NCBI GenBank assembly: GCA_012064415.1
Contig: SSNU01000094.1
Span: 1-64,000 of the forward strand
Length of the DNA: 64,000 bases
Direction: 5' to 3'
DNA from: Gyrodactylus bullatarudis
Lineage: Eukaryota > Platyhelminthes > Monogenea > Gyrodactylidea > Gyrodactylidae
Position numbers and translations under genes: made by a program. The notes below the pieces were generated by a model. That model searched no databases. It saw only the letters and a list, made by a program, of their open reading frames with translations, and had not been told where the DNA came from. Of the stretch, positions 32,313 through 42,752 are shown in pieces. Positions within the stretch are counted from its first letter, which is position 1. Each line of letters begins with the position of its first letter.

Positions 32313-34148
32313 ATGCTTAAAGATGATAATGATCAAAATCACGTTAGGTTGAACTCTCAAAATTTATCAATCAGTAATTTCTCTGATTCAGCTGTTAATT
32401 CGAGAGATTCACGGTCAGAATCTCGTTTGGATCGTTTGGAAAGTCTGGTATTCAAACTGCTTAAACAGAATCACATTTCTCCGAAACCAACGCAAAATGA
32501 TAAATTTAATAATAAAAAGGAAATCTCAACACAAGTGAATCTACCTTGTGAAAAATGTGGCAACTACAACATCTTAATTAATCAAGAAACGTATTTCCAA
32601 GAAAACTCGAACAATCGTCAAGAATTCAATTCTTTCAGCGGGGAGATTTCAGAAATTTATCAAATTCCTCCTGACTTAAAAAAAGTTTCGAGTCCCATTG
32701 TTGTTAATCAGTTTAATCAAGATTGTTGTGATATGAGTTCATCAGATTTGACGAAAAGAATTTCTTCTCTAAGTACCTCTGATGAATCATTTTATGAAAA
32801 TTCCCATTTAATCTCTGAAGAAAAAAGTCTCAAAAATGCTAATATTAAACAGAATAGCAACATAGCTGAAAATATTTCTTTTTTTAAAGAAAAACCACGT
32901 TCTCAACCAGAAGGAAGCCACATAATTGAAATACCTAATTCAGAAAAATTCTTGGAAGATAGTACTGATGACAGTGAAAATATTACATACCAGCACCTTC
33001 AATATAACACTCTATTATTAAATTCCAAGACTAATTTAGAAACAGATAGTAGACAGTGGATTAATCAGAATAACTCTTGCAACCAGGAAAGTGTTTACTT
33101 TCAAGATTTAGCTAAAAAGTATCTAAAGAATATAAAATCTTCAAGCAAACTATTTGACACAAGGATGGACAAAATCTCTTGCCAAGGCGGTGAGTTATCT
33201 ATTTTTCAATCTAATTTGCATTTATCACGAATGTTATCCATAAATTTGCAATTTTACTTTATCTTTAATTCACTTATTTACCTCACATTAGTCATGTTTC
33301 CTTATTGATTAAAGAAAAGGCCAATTAGTCATGAGATTCACTCTGCTAGTTTCTTACAAGTTTATCTAATCCTTTCTAGCATAAATCTGAGATAAGTACC
33401 TAAATGCATTCATGTAAAAATATTACATGTTTTTGTGCATGCAAAAATTATTCTCCTCCTCGATACCATTTTTTTGATTATGAGTTTCTGATTCAAAAAA
33501 TAAAATTTGTTTAATCTCTCATAGTAGTTATTATTAGGTTGTGAGAAAAGTTCTCGGAAAAATTAGTCACTTGTGTTTAATGAAGATCTTTATTAACAAA
33601 ATATAACTAAATATATACATATTATATATCAAAATAATCTCCATTTTTTTCTACACATTTCTGCCAGCGTTCTGAAAGCATATCTGATAGTTGTTTTTGG
33701 GTATATTTTTCTAAACATGTAATGAATTAAATAATCAATGTGCAAGTGATATTATTTCGTTAAAATGTATCATATTTTTTTAGAAAAATTCAAGCGTTCA
33801 AGCAGCACTCCAGTTCACAATTTGCGTGGTAAATATGCTTATCCTCCTAGTTTCTTAGTATCAGCAGTTCAGCCTACCATCAATGAAGAAGACTCACCTT
33901 TTGATAAAAAAGTAAAAATTCTCGATGGATTCAAGAGAAAACCCCCTTTGCCGAATATATGTAATCTTGATGAAATTTCACAGGACACAGATAAACAACA
34001 TTCCTGGAATCATGATTGTGATACACTAGAAACATCCTCAATTATCGATGAATCTGTGCCAAACAATCGTTATTTTGTCAATCAGTTCAGTAACAACAGA
34101 GACTTGAATTTTTCCACTGTTTGTAAGAATCTTCCAAGAATATCTTGA
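32313..34148 (+). CDS. Serine/asparagine-rich protein, family unknown (two exons, 413 aa)
   Basis: Exon 1 is 32313-33189 and ends G|GTGAGT. Exon 2 is 33784-34148 and follows a pyrimidine-rich TTTTTTTAG acceptor. Phases match (1/1) and the sum is 1242 nt. The protein is largely disordered, rich in Ser, Asn and Gln, with acidic patches (STDDSEN) and a short heptad-like stretch RLDRLESLVFKLLKQ near residue 45 that could form a coiled coil. A lone CEKCG occurs near residue 80. No catalytic domain is seen. The 594-nt intron contains a truncated mariner. Reading through the donor would give a 331-residue product with a hydrophobic tail, which I consider unlikely. Confidence 0.6.
33534..33700 (-). 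mobile_element. Truncated mariner inside the intron of the serine-rich gene
   Basis: The right end keeps a mariner-like terminus TTAGGTTGTGAGAAAAGTTC. Read on the minus strand, the coding end gives LSERWQKCVEKNGDYFDI and a stop, matching the C-terminus of the copy at 39.4 kb (ERWEKCIEKNGEYFDI). The 5' part and other terminus are gone. Confidence 0.75.
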
Positions 34149-34239
34149 TGATCTCAATTATAACATATAATAATAGTATTATCTTCAAATTAATATTTTA
34201 TTATAATATCTAATATTTTTTGTTGATCAATTATAATTA

Positions 34240-34920
34240 TTAACATCTCTTATCAACTTCTCCACATACTTCTTGGTGCTCATTACAAATTTTATCAATC
34301 ATAACAAGTGTATAATCCACAGTTTTTTTGATATACCAAGAATGCTCTATTAGATAAATATTGCCGTTTCTGAGATTGAATCCCAGTTCTTCATCAGAAT
34401 CTGTGTTATACTTTACCAAATCTCTGTTTAGCCCAACACCAATATTATCATATTGAACTTTAAGTTGGCTTAAAGAACTAGCATGTTTCTTTGCTATTTC
34501 GATTTGATCTGAGCTCACATTTCTATCGTTGACTGTGGCTTCTTGATTGTTCATCATCCTTCTCATCCAAACCTTGAAAATTTCATCTTTGAGACATGTT
34601 GACAATTTCTCATAATTTTTGATGAAGCTAAGCGCTTTTACTCTATCCTTTTCGTCCATTATATTGGAATATGAAATTATTTCATCATCAATGAGACCTT
34701 GAAGTACTTTGTTTAATAGATTTCTCAAACGTTTACTTTCGCATTTCATATAATCTGCTATTTTAAGTTCTTCTTCCAGGCCAACTTTTCTCCTACTCTT
34801 GGCACATTCGGTCTTGCTCAGGTCTTGGACACATTTCAAGAAATCATAAGATTCAGAAATAATGTAACTTCTGACTAGTAAATCAAATGCTAGAAAGGCA
34901 ATTAAATCTCTCAATTTCAT
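34240..34920 (-). CDS. Predicted secreted helical protein, family unknown (226 aa)
   Basis: An intact single exon with an ATG start. The N-terminus (MKLRDLIAFLAFDLLVRSYI) is a likely signal peptide or anchor. The rest is charged and mostly helical, with cysteines near residues 30, 39, 60 and 109 and a C-terminal group near 211, 218 and 226 (the last residue). No domain is recognised. Its ATG lies 45 bp after the stop of the membrane-protein gene at 34966-35349, and a good 3' splice site (CTCTTTCACTCAG) ends 9 nt before the ATG. This is compatible with a downstream operon gene processed by trans-splicing. Confidence 0.65.
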   Translation of the reverse strand: MKLRDLIAFLAFDLLVRSYIISESYDFLKCVQDLSKTECAKSRRKVGLEEELKIADYMKCESKRLRNLLNKVLQGLIDDEIISYSNIMDEKDRVKALSFIKNYEKLSTCLKDEIFKVWMRRMMNNQEATVNDRNVSSDQIEIAKKHASSLSQLKVQYDNIGVGLNRDLVKYNTDSDEELGFNLRNGNIYLIEHSWYIKKTVDYTLVMIDKICNEHQEVCGEVDKRC

Positions 34921-34965
34921 AATAAAAATCTGAGTGAAAGAGTTTGCGCAAATTAAAAGATTTAT
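34921..34965 (-). promoter_or_regulatory. Operon-like intercistronic junction
   Basis: On the minus strand the upstream stop TGA runs directly into ATAAAT, forming AATAAA (TGAATAAATC). About 25 nt later comes the pyrimidine-rich acceptor CTCTTTCACTCAG, then 9 nt, then the next ATG. A poly(A) signal followed closely by a 3' splice site is the usual arrangement in spliced-leader operons. Confidence 0.5.
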
Positions 34966-35349
34966 TCATCCAATATTATTTTTTCTCATATACTTTTTAT
35001 ATCGATCTTCATTGATAGCCCAAATTATGATTTCTGATAAAAATAAAATCAACAAAGCCAAGAGTCCCAAAATAATGATTGATATTCCAGCAAAAATACA
35101 GGCATCGTAGTTCCTTTGAAGATATAGCGCTTCCATTGCCTTCTGTTCGTTTTCCCGAGCTGATATGTAAGGATCTACACTATATTGGATTGTAGCTATC
35201 CAGCCAATTCCCATGGGTACTAATCCGGCAATGATTATTGAAATGAATACAATGTAAATCACTTTTATTTCAAATGTGTGTCCAAATGCGTCACAAAAGT
35301 CAACTCTTTTATAATTCTCTAAATCATTTTCTTCCAGTGGACAGCACAT
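34966..35349 (-). CDS. Small two-helix membrane protein, family unknown (127 aa)
   Basis: An intact ATG-started single exon. The cytosolic-looking N-terminus has three Cys (MCCPLEEN and DFCDAF). A first membrane helix covers about residues 29-54 (VIYIVFISIIIAGLVPMGIGW), followed by a loop of about 30 residues. A second helix covers about 84-112, and the tail is basic (RYKKYMRKN). The family is not recognised. It appears to be the upstream member of a two-gene unit with 34240-34920, and its start faces the serine-rich gene at 35853 across about 500 bp. Confidence 0.65.
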   Translation of the reverse strand: MCCPLEENDLENYKRVDFCDAFGHTFEIKVIYIVFISIIIAGLVPMGIGWIATIQYSVDPYISARENEQKAMEALYLQRNYDACIFAGISIIILGLLALLILFLSEIIIWAINEDRYKKYMRKNNIG

Positions 35350-35852
35350 AGGAAAAAATTCTTATTTGAATAGATTTGTAATGAATAAATACAACGACGT
35401 TTGTACCAGCATTTTATTATTTTACTGCAATCCAATAAAATCTCTCATATTGCTAGTCACTGGTAACGACTTTTCGTTTGGAATTGATGAAATTGGGAAG
35501 TTTCTTTAGGGGAAGAATTAGGGACCCTCAAGAATGTGCTTTATACAGAAGATAAGATTTGATTGATTATATAAAAGTATCGAGTAAAAATACAATAAAA
35601 TTTGTAAAAAATGTATTTCTGCCCCGACATGAGATGATGATAAGGATATGAGTATCTTCAAATTGATTACCACTAGGCATTGTCGGATTGTTAAAGTTTT
35701 TCTAATTATAATTCCAAATAAAACACAAAAAACCATGTTTATTCAAAAAGCCATTAAAACAAAGAATGTACGCATTTAAATTTAAAATGTCTCTACTTGG
35801 ATCATTTGACAGATGAGATCTAACAACTCTGCTAATAGAAGATGGATTAATT

Positions 35853-36410
35853 ATGCCTTTTGATATTTGCGAACAAAAAAAATTCAGCAACTCATCTTTC
35901 TCTAGATTAAGGGTCAATAAGGCCATAACTTTTCAAAACAGATTAAAGGAGACTAGAAATATCCCGGACTGTATTTCAAAAGACAACTCGAGAAATTCCT
36001 TGGATTCGAACACATCTCAATCTGAAAGCATTTCTGATATTTCTGGAGACTCAACAGATGGATGTACTTCATCGTCTAGTAGTGATTCAGGAGAGCTGAC
36101 GATTCCTTCAATTTCTGCTGATTTTTCCAAAATTTCCAACAATTCTCAGACTGAAAGTTGGAGTTTGAGTAAAAGTCATTTACTAAAAAACCGAAACATT
36201 ATCACTCAATCGTCTTCATCTAATGATTCACTTTTTGATATTTTTGACCTGCCAGATGATTTGAATACTACAGTAATCTCATCGGATTATACTGGGAACT
36301 TTGATGAAAGTCATGCAGCAATATTTGATAATCTTGAGACTAAATGTGAATTTGAATCAAGATGCATTCTCCACAGTAAACCGATACAGTTTACTAATAT
36401 CAAAGATTAA
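35853..36410 (+). CDS. Serine-rich acidic disordered protein, family unknown (185 aa)
   Basis: An intact ATG-started single exon. It is dominated by Ser, Asp and Thr, with a run of consecutive Ser (CTSSSSSDSGE) and many potential casein-kinase sites. A short hydrophobic-acidic motif LFDIFDLPDDL near residue 130 could be a docking or activation motif. No domain is recognised. Its composition resembles the serine-rich protein at 32313-34148, but I see no clear alignment between them. Confidence 0.6.
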   Translation: MPFDICEQKKFSNSSFSRLRVNKAITFQNRLKETRNIPDCISKDNSRNSLDSNTSQSESISDISGDSTDGCTSSSSSDSGELTIPSISADFSKISNNSQTESWSLSKSHLLKNRNIITQSSSSNDSLFDIFDLPDDLNTTVISSDYTGNFDESHAAIFDNLETKCEFESRCILHSKPIQFTNIKD

Positions 36411-37090
36411 TCGTATTTCCAATTTTATCAAGTGAGATCCTACTACTCATTATACTGTTTCAAAAATATATACTGTTTGATATATATCAAAAATCCAAAA
36501 CTAGATTCTATACATGCTTTCTTGTCTTTCAAATTGTAAATAAATCAAAATGTCAGATGTATTATTAACTGTGCTTTAAAATGTTGGATTTCAACTCAAG
36601 CAAATTGTACAAAAAGAGTATTACTATTGAAAATAAAACTTATTTTATCAATAAAATGTTTTGACACTAAAAACTTGTCAAATTTAATGATTTCAGAATA
36701 CAATATCAAGATTACTCTTCTGTTCATTCATTCAATTTCCCTTAATTTGGGATAACGCGCTTAACTGTGTTTGATAATATATTTATGACCAAAAATACAT
36801 TTCTCAAAGGATCATCCCTATGTTTGATCTCATGAGATAATCGTCAAGCTTTTTAGATATTAGTATTAGTTAGTAGTTAGTAAGTTCGTCTGAATAAAAC
36901 AAAAAATTGTATTTCTCTCTCTTCAATGGGCTATTCTGCTTAAAGTCACACGATAAAGGGGAATTTAAAAAATCTAAAATTTAATGATAACCAATGGAGT
37001 AGCTTAGGTGTACATTAACAGTTAGAGTATAACTTTTAATGTCAATCAAAAAATTTACTCAGATACATCTGTCTCGATTACATGTATGTT

Positions 37091-37249
37091 AGTAATCTGT
37101 GGGGTTGAGGTGTTGATCGTCGGCTGAGAACTTGAAAGGGGGATTTGAGCAAATTGAAAAAAATGGCCCACTAGGATCCAGAGAACAGTGAATCCAACCC
37201 CCCTTTCAAGTTCCCAGCCGATGATCAACACCTCAACCCCACAGATTAC
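37091..37249. repeat. Snapback with GC-richer arms
   Basis: The left arm from about 37091 (AGTAATCTGTGGGGTTGAGG, then TTGAAAGGGGG) is inverted on the right (CCCCCCTTTCAAGTT, then CCTCAACCCCACAGATTACA), with about 45-50 bp between. The arms are about 54 bp with few mismatches. Confidence 0.85.
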
Positions 37250-37400
37250 AAACTATTTTTTTTCCTCTCAATAAACATGTATGTTAGTCCATAATTAAAC
37301 TAGATGATCCCGAATAATTAAGATTTTTATTTAAAAAAATTAGTATAATAGTACCAGGATATTTTCTGGTTTTTAAAAACATTAAAATTTTATTGAAATC

Positions 37401-37659
37401 TATACTGGTCGAATTAATATGTGAAACACTTACAATATTTTCAATTTTAGAACTATTTTAAATGATAAATTTTTCAAATCAAAAGTTCTATTTTTACTTA
37501 TGCAGAGAAAGATGAAATGGTAGAAAAAAATATTCAGCTATCATTCGATAGAGAACTTTATGATGTATCAAATGGTGCTGATTTGAAAAAATTATCATGT
37601 AAAATAGTCCTAAAATTGAAAATATTATGAGTGTTTCACATATTAATTCGACCAGTATA
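37401..37659. repeat. Fold-back element with 81-bp arms
   Basis: Arms 37401-37481 and 37579-37659 are inverted copies starting TATACTGGTCGAATTAATAT, with few mismatches and about 97 bp between. No coding content. Confidence 0.8.
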
Positions 37660-37745
37660 TGTCTGAGAGGGTGCAGGGTGATCAGAAGTATAGTAAAACC
37701 TCTTGAGGAGCGTAGATAGATGATAACATTGCAGATGAGGCAATC
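37660..37745 (-). repeat. Fragment of the dispersed repeat also at 28800-28880
   Basis: The minus strand contains ATCTACGCTCCTCAAGAGGT and encodes YLRSSRGFTILLITLHPLRH, matching the plus-strand segment at about 28810-28870. Confidence 0.6.
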
Positions 37746-38729
37746 TCTCATCCAAATTGGGTAGAGATTTGATTTCTTAAGAAGTTTTTTGTATGAATAT
37801 GGTCCAGAACAAGATTAGAGGAACTGATATTTTTCAGTTTTCTAATTGTGCCCACTGGTAGGTTACATTTTAATGAAGCTACGTAAGATTTGATTCTTAA
37901 GTATGGCGGCGGCATGAAATTAAGTGTCAAATTTATCCTTATAGTTCAGTCCCAGGTCCTTAATCTGAGATACCAGTTGTATGTTGGGCGTAAGACAGAG
38001 AATTTTAATTTTACAATGGTTATTAACCACTGGTTAAGGAACATTCCAATTTGTACGAGTGGATCCAAATGAATTAAAAGAACAAACTTATTTTCATTAC
38101 AAATTGATTGATTTTTTAAAAAACACTCATTGTATTGAACTCAACTAATGAAGATACAGATAAATAATTCTCATCATCTTGAAATAAACGATAGTTAAGC
38201 ATGTAATATTGTTATGTATATCTTGGACTTCCGATCAAGATTAAAATATACATTCAGCTTTGATTGCATTCCTTTTTATTTATTCTCTAGATTTGATAAA
38301 AATATAAATACTATTCTCAAGTCTCACTAGTTTTCTTTTCTCGTTAGACATCACTTTTTTGACATTCTGTTTCTGATATAAGAATTAGATTTAAAGGTCC
38401 ATTACAGTAAAATGATATATTGTTAAAGAAAATCTTTTGGAAAAATGGCTTAGTGCACCTATGCGATTATGTGAGGTAGAAACATTTTGTATAACTTTTA
38501 AATTATTAAGGAATTTATCAAAGGAAGAGAATTTAGAAGGGATAAAAGTCGGAGTTTCTGTTTAATAATTCATAAATACAGCAGATATTCTGATTCCATA
38601 AGCTGTACCAACCATTTAATGATAGAAGTTAAGAGATAAAATTATTTGAATTTTACTTTGGCTAGATTATTTAGTTATCAGCCAGACTATCCAATTTAAT
38701 ATGTATAATGTATTGTAAAATGTAGAATA

Positions 38730-39478
38730 GAAATTGCTGCTGATCTTGATAGCTCTTACTCTTCAGTTGTTCGTGTTCTCCATAGTAAGAATTTCACAAA
38801 TTCGTTCGACCAATTCGTACCCCACGAGCTCACTTTCGGACAGAAAATGAAGAGAATTGAATCCTGTCGAAAACTTCTTCACAGACTGACGTACGATGCC
38901 TTCCTACCACATATTGTGACGACGGATGAGAAATGGATCTTTCTAAAGGATCAAAGCCGTAAAAGATCGTGGACTAGGGAAAATCAGCAGATAACCCAAC
39001 CTAAACCTGATCGATTTGCAAAAAAAGTAATGTTAACGGTTTATTAGTGTCAAATAGGTGTAATTCATTATGAATTGCTTGAGCCTAACACAACAATTAC
39101 AGGTCAAAGGTATATCGAATCTTTCAGGACCATGAAAGGAGAGAGAAATTTCCAAGATTTGGCCGTATAACATTTTTGCAAGATAATGCCCGACCCCATG
39201 TCTCGAGATCAGTCAAAAATTTCTTTACTGAAAGCAAAGTGGATGTATTGGATCATTCTCCCTATAGTCCTGATCTCGCTCCTACAGATTACCATCTTTT
39301 CAGATCTCTGCAACATCATTTGAAAGGTAAAATCTTCAATTCAAGAGAAGATGTTTTTAATAGCCTTAATGAGTACATTAACCAAAAATCGCCTGCTTTT
39401 TGGCAACGAGGCATTGATGGACTTCCAGAAAGATGGGAGAAATGTATAGAAAAGAACGGCGAATATTTTGATATATGA
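38730..39478 (+). pseudogene. Mariner transposase pseudogene (DD34D type)
   Basis: The reading runs VVRVLHSKNFTNSFDQF, then TTDEKWIFLKDQSRKRSW (first Asp), then KVMLTVY followed by a stop where mariners have Trp. After a frame change comes FGRITFLQDNARPHVS (second Asp), then DHSPYSPDLAPTDYHLFRSLQ (third Asp, 34 residues on), LPERWEKCIEKNGEYFDI and a stop. The second half (39176-39478) is a clean 100-codon frame. One stop and one frameshift inactivate the gene. The N-terminal helix-turn-helix is missing and no clear terminal repeats were found. Confidence 0.85.
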
Positions 39479-40018
39479 TATGCATATGTTACAGTATAAC
39501 CTTTGAATCAGTATGTTTATAAATAAACTAGTATAAGTTTTGAGCCAGTACGAAATCAGTATAACCCTTGAGAAAGTATTTATTCAAAGGATATATATAT
39601 TTTGTAAAATTTTTACTTTTATTATTTGATAATAAAGTTGCATATTTTTCATCAAGATTTTGCTTAATACTTTTGTACTTTTGACACGACCTAATAAACC
39701 TTTTATGAATATCATTGGATAGTAATTTTTGATATTCATCAAGGGCCAAAAAATAAAAATTTCATAAGGATTATTGACAGGAGTCACTAGGAGATCTTAC
39801 AAAATCTGTATATCGTGATAAGGTTAAGATATCTGGAGAAAATATGTCAATCATTTTAAAGAGATGATTAAACTACATCAGTGCTTTCTGTTGGGCAGGT
39901 TCTATTCAAGAAATGTATGTTTCCAAGGAATAATTCTGATTGATTAGCTAACTCGAAAAAACAGCAATATTGATTTTTTTAAGGAAATAATTTAAAGCAT
40001 GCATATATGCACTATATA

Positions 40019-40136
40019 GTAGACTTGGACGAAATTTTGCAAAATTACTTAAATCGACCATCGATGAGATAAATTTAATCTTCAAGTATTTTAATAAAAT
40101 CCCACAAAATTTCGCTTCAAAATACCTTTCTATGAA
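40019..40136. repeat. Solo arm of family C (hAT-like MITE)
   Basis: It begins TAGACTTGGACGAAATTTTGC and runs through ATTTCGCTTCAAAATACCTT, matching the left arm of 53819-54296. The other arm is absent. Confidence 0.65.
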
Positions 40137-42557
40137 GAACAGAACTTGGTATAATTGATCAAACGAAAATACGAGATTAGCAAATGTTAATTGAAATCCA
40201 GTTCTGACCTTTTTTCGATATAGAAATTAAAGATATTTCCTAAATTTACGAATAGAGACTTTTACTCATTTGAAAATTCTTATTTTTTCTAAAGATCTCA
40301 TTTTTCAATGCATTGTTTGTTATTGGAATCAAATTTATTATGTTGAAAGATAAAGCTTTCCGTGAAATTTTTTCATGTTCAGATTTCTCATCAGTCAACC
40401 AACACTTTATTTAATGTATTTTGGTAGGAATAGAACATAAATAGATCAAAAATTTTATCGCAGTTTCTTGAACAGAGATTACCGGCTTTATCAGAAAAAT
40501 AAACAGTCAAGAAACCATTCAAAATTCAAAAACATTCTCATTAAAAACTTTATGCCCTTTCCAATGTTCATTGAACCATTAATATATTGAAAAATATATA
40601 AGAAGAATTTATTGATTCCGTTAGATGACAAGAACGTCATACATATTCATTGAATTTATTCAATTTTGTACAAAACCAAGAATGAGAATAGTATTCATAA
40701 GGATATATGTCAAACTTTTAGACAATAAGAAAGAAATTTTTATTGTCACAAATCTGATTATTCAATTTTCAATGGAAAGATAACATTCATTCTTCTATAA
40801 CGTCCAAAGTGATGATAAGTAATAATGCAAATGGAAGAAAAACGTACGTAAAATTTTTTATTGTTCCGAGTTTTCTGAAGTTTTACGAATCTACAGTTGT
40901 TTTAATGCAATTATTTTAGTTCGGAAAAAATTAGGTAATTTTTTGACCCAAAAAAGGCTATCTTTGTAGCTTTAGCAGATAGAGTTCAGACAATCGGATA
41001 TTTGAATTCTATAGGTATGATTATTCGATAAAAGTTGAAAGTAGGTTTTCAAAAAAAACGTTTTAAACGAAAATTAAATTTTTGGAAAAAATCAACTTTC
41101 TTTGGATTAGCATAGCACGAGTTTGACGAATGATAGAGCGGCTCTATTAGAGCCAAGATCTTTGTGTATTCCAGGGGACTAATAAATTTTCTATCGTGCT
41201 TAAAATTTCCCTGATTTCAAATTAGAGAAGGCTATTAATTATAAATTATAAAGTGAAAAATATTCACCTATTTTCCATCAGTATACGAATAAAAATTGAA
41301 GTTAGATCAAAACTAAGGGAATAACTGTGAAACACATAGAACTAATAAATATTTACCTTCTCAACTGAATGTCACCGTGGTAACTTCTCAAATATATAAT
41401 TGAAATTTGGTAAAATATTCGAAAGTAAACTGAAAGTACATGAAAAGAAATGTCACTAATGCTTGCTTCGTAATTAGTTTTCTCGATGAATCGGTAAAAG
41501 ATTAAATTCACTATCAGTCTATTTGATAATAATAATTTTTTATTGTTATTTTTCTACAAAAATTCAATTTTTCATTGATGAGTGAAAAAATCCGTTCCCT
41601 TTGAACTATTCAAAGTTGGTAAAAGTTATTGAGCTAGTTAGATTAATAACGAATTAAGCCAAAGGATAAATTGGGACAAGGTTATCTTCACAGACGAGAA
41701 TATGTTGATTAGGATGCACCTTTTTTTGTTTAAGTTATCAATCATTTTATGGTCAGCAGTTTTATCCTACAGTAGCTCTAGTCAAAACTCAAATGGCTAA
41801 ATCAATGAAACTTACTGCAAATTTCACACATCCAAAGATCAAGCAAGAACTTATAATATAGTTTCACCCTTATTAGGGATCGTCAGTAAGCCTTACTTCT
41901 TCTCCGAGAATCGAACCTCAGGTCTCATATTAGCATAGCTCTCATTGAAGACTAGATAAGTTCTAGATAAGCCTGATAGCTGGCTAATATGGAGGCTTCT
42001 TCCTATCAACATACTCAAGTATTGACTATAACGCTGTTCGCTTGCTACCTGACTATGTTGTCTTCTGGCTTGTATTGGTCTATCTGTAGAAAAAGAACAG
42101 CTCCCTGAAGAACTACTTGGTTCAAAATTATGATATATACTCAAGTATTATTCAGGATCGCATGATAGCAAAATTTTTTCATTGGGGCATCAAGTTTCTA
42201 AGTTATGAGGTCTTAAAATTTATTATTTCAAAGATAAGGTACTAAAATATTAATTCATTATTGTAGCATGGTATTTCAACAAGGAAAATTCTTTTGATCC
42301 CTGCTGAAGTCTGAAATCTTCAATAAATGTTAGTAAAACTAGATTTAATCGGAATATAACCAACCTTTCTCCAGACGTTTCAGTCCTGAGATAATAAATT
42401 GTACCTTCTTCGGCGGATGAGACGCTTGTAACCTAAACTCTCTTCAATTTTATCTAAGAACGTTGATATTGGTCTTCTTCTCTTTTCATATAATTACAAC
42501 CAATTATCCCCTATTTCGATTTCATCAATTTCCTTCATATCAATAGACTCAATCTAT
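40137..42557. other. No gene recognised
   Basis: AT-rich. One tRNA-like B-box word is noted at about 41893-41945; otherwise nothing stands out. Confidence 0.4.
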
Positions 42558-42748
42558 CATGTCCATTTTCCAATTTTTTGAACCTTCATAACTCTACCAG
42601 TTTGATAGGTTTCTGGATCAATTAAAGTTTGAATTGAAGCCAAAATGGGAAATTGCATTAGTAATATTTTTGGCCAAATAACTTGGTATCTTCATAGCTA
42701 AATTTTGGTTTTTATAAAAATTGTGAAATAGTCTCGGCACCGAAAGGG
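42558..42748 (-). repeat. piggyBac-like MITE, truncated copy
   Basis: Reverse-oriented copy of 61484-61699 with many shared words (CAAATAACTTGGTATCTTCAT, TCTCGGCACCGAAAGGG). The end next to TTAA (42749-42752) is kept; the other terminus is missing. Confidence 0.65.
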
Positions 42749-42752
42749 TTAA

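Noticed and set aside
33190..33308. Hydrophobic C-terminal tail of the serine-rich gene if the intron is not removed
   Set aside because: A strong GTGAGT donor precedes it, and the phase-matched acceptor at 33783 restores a coherent downstream frame.
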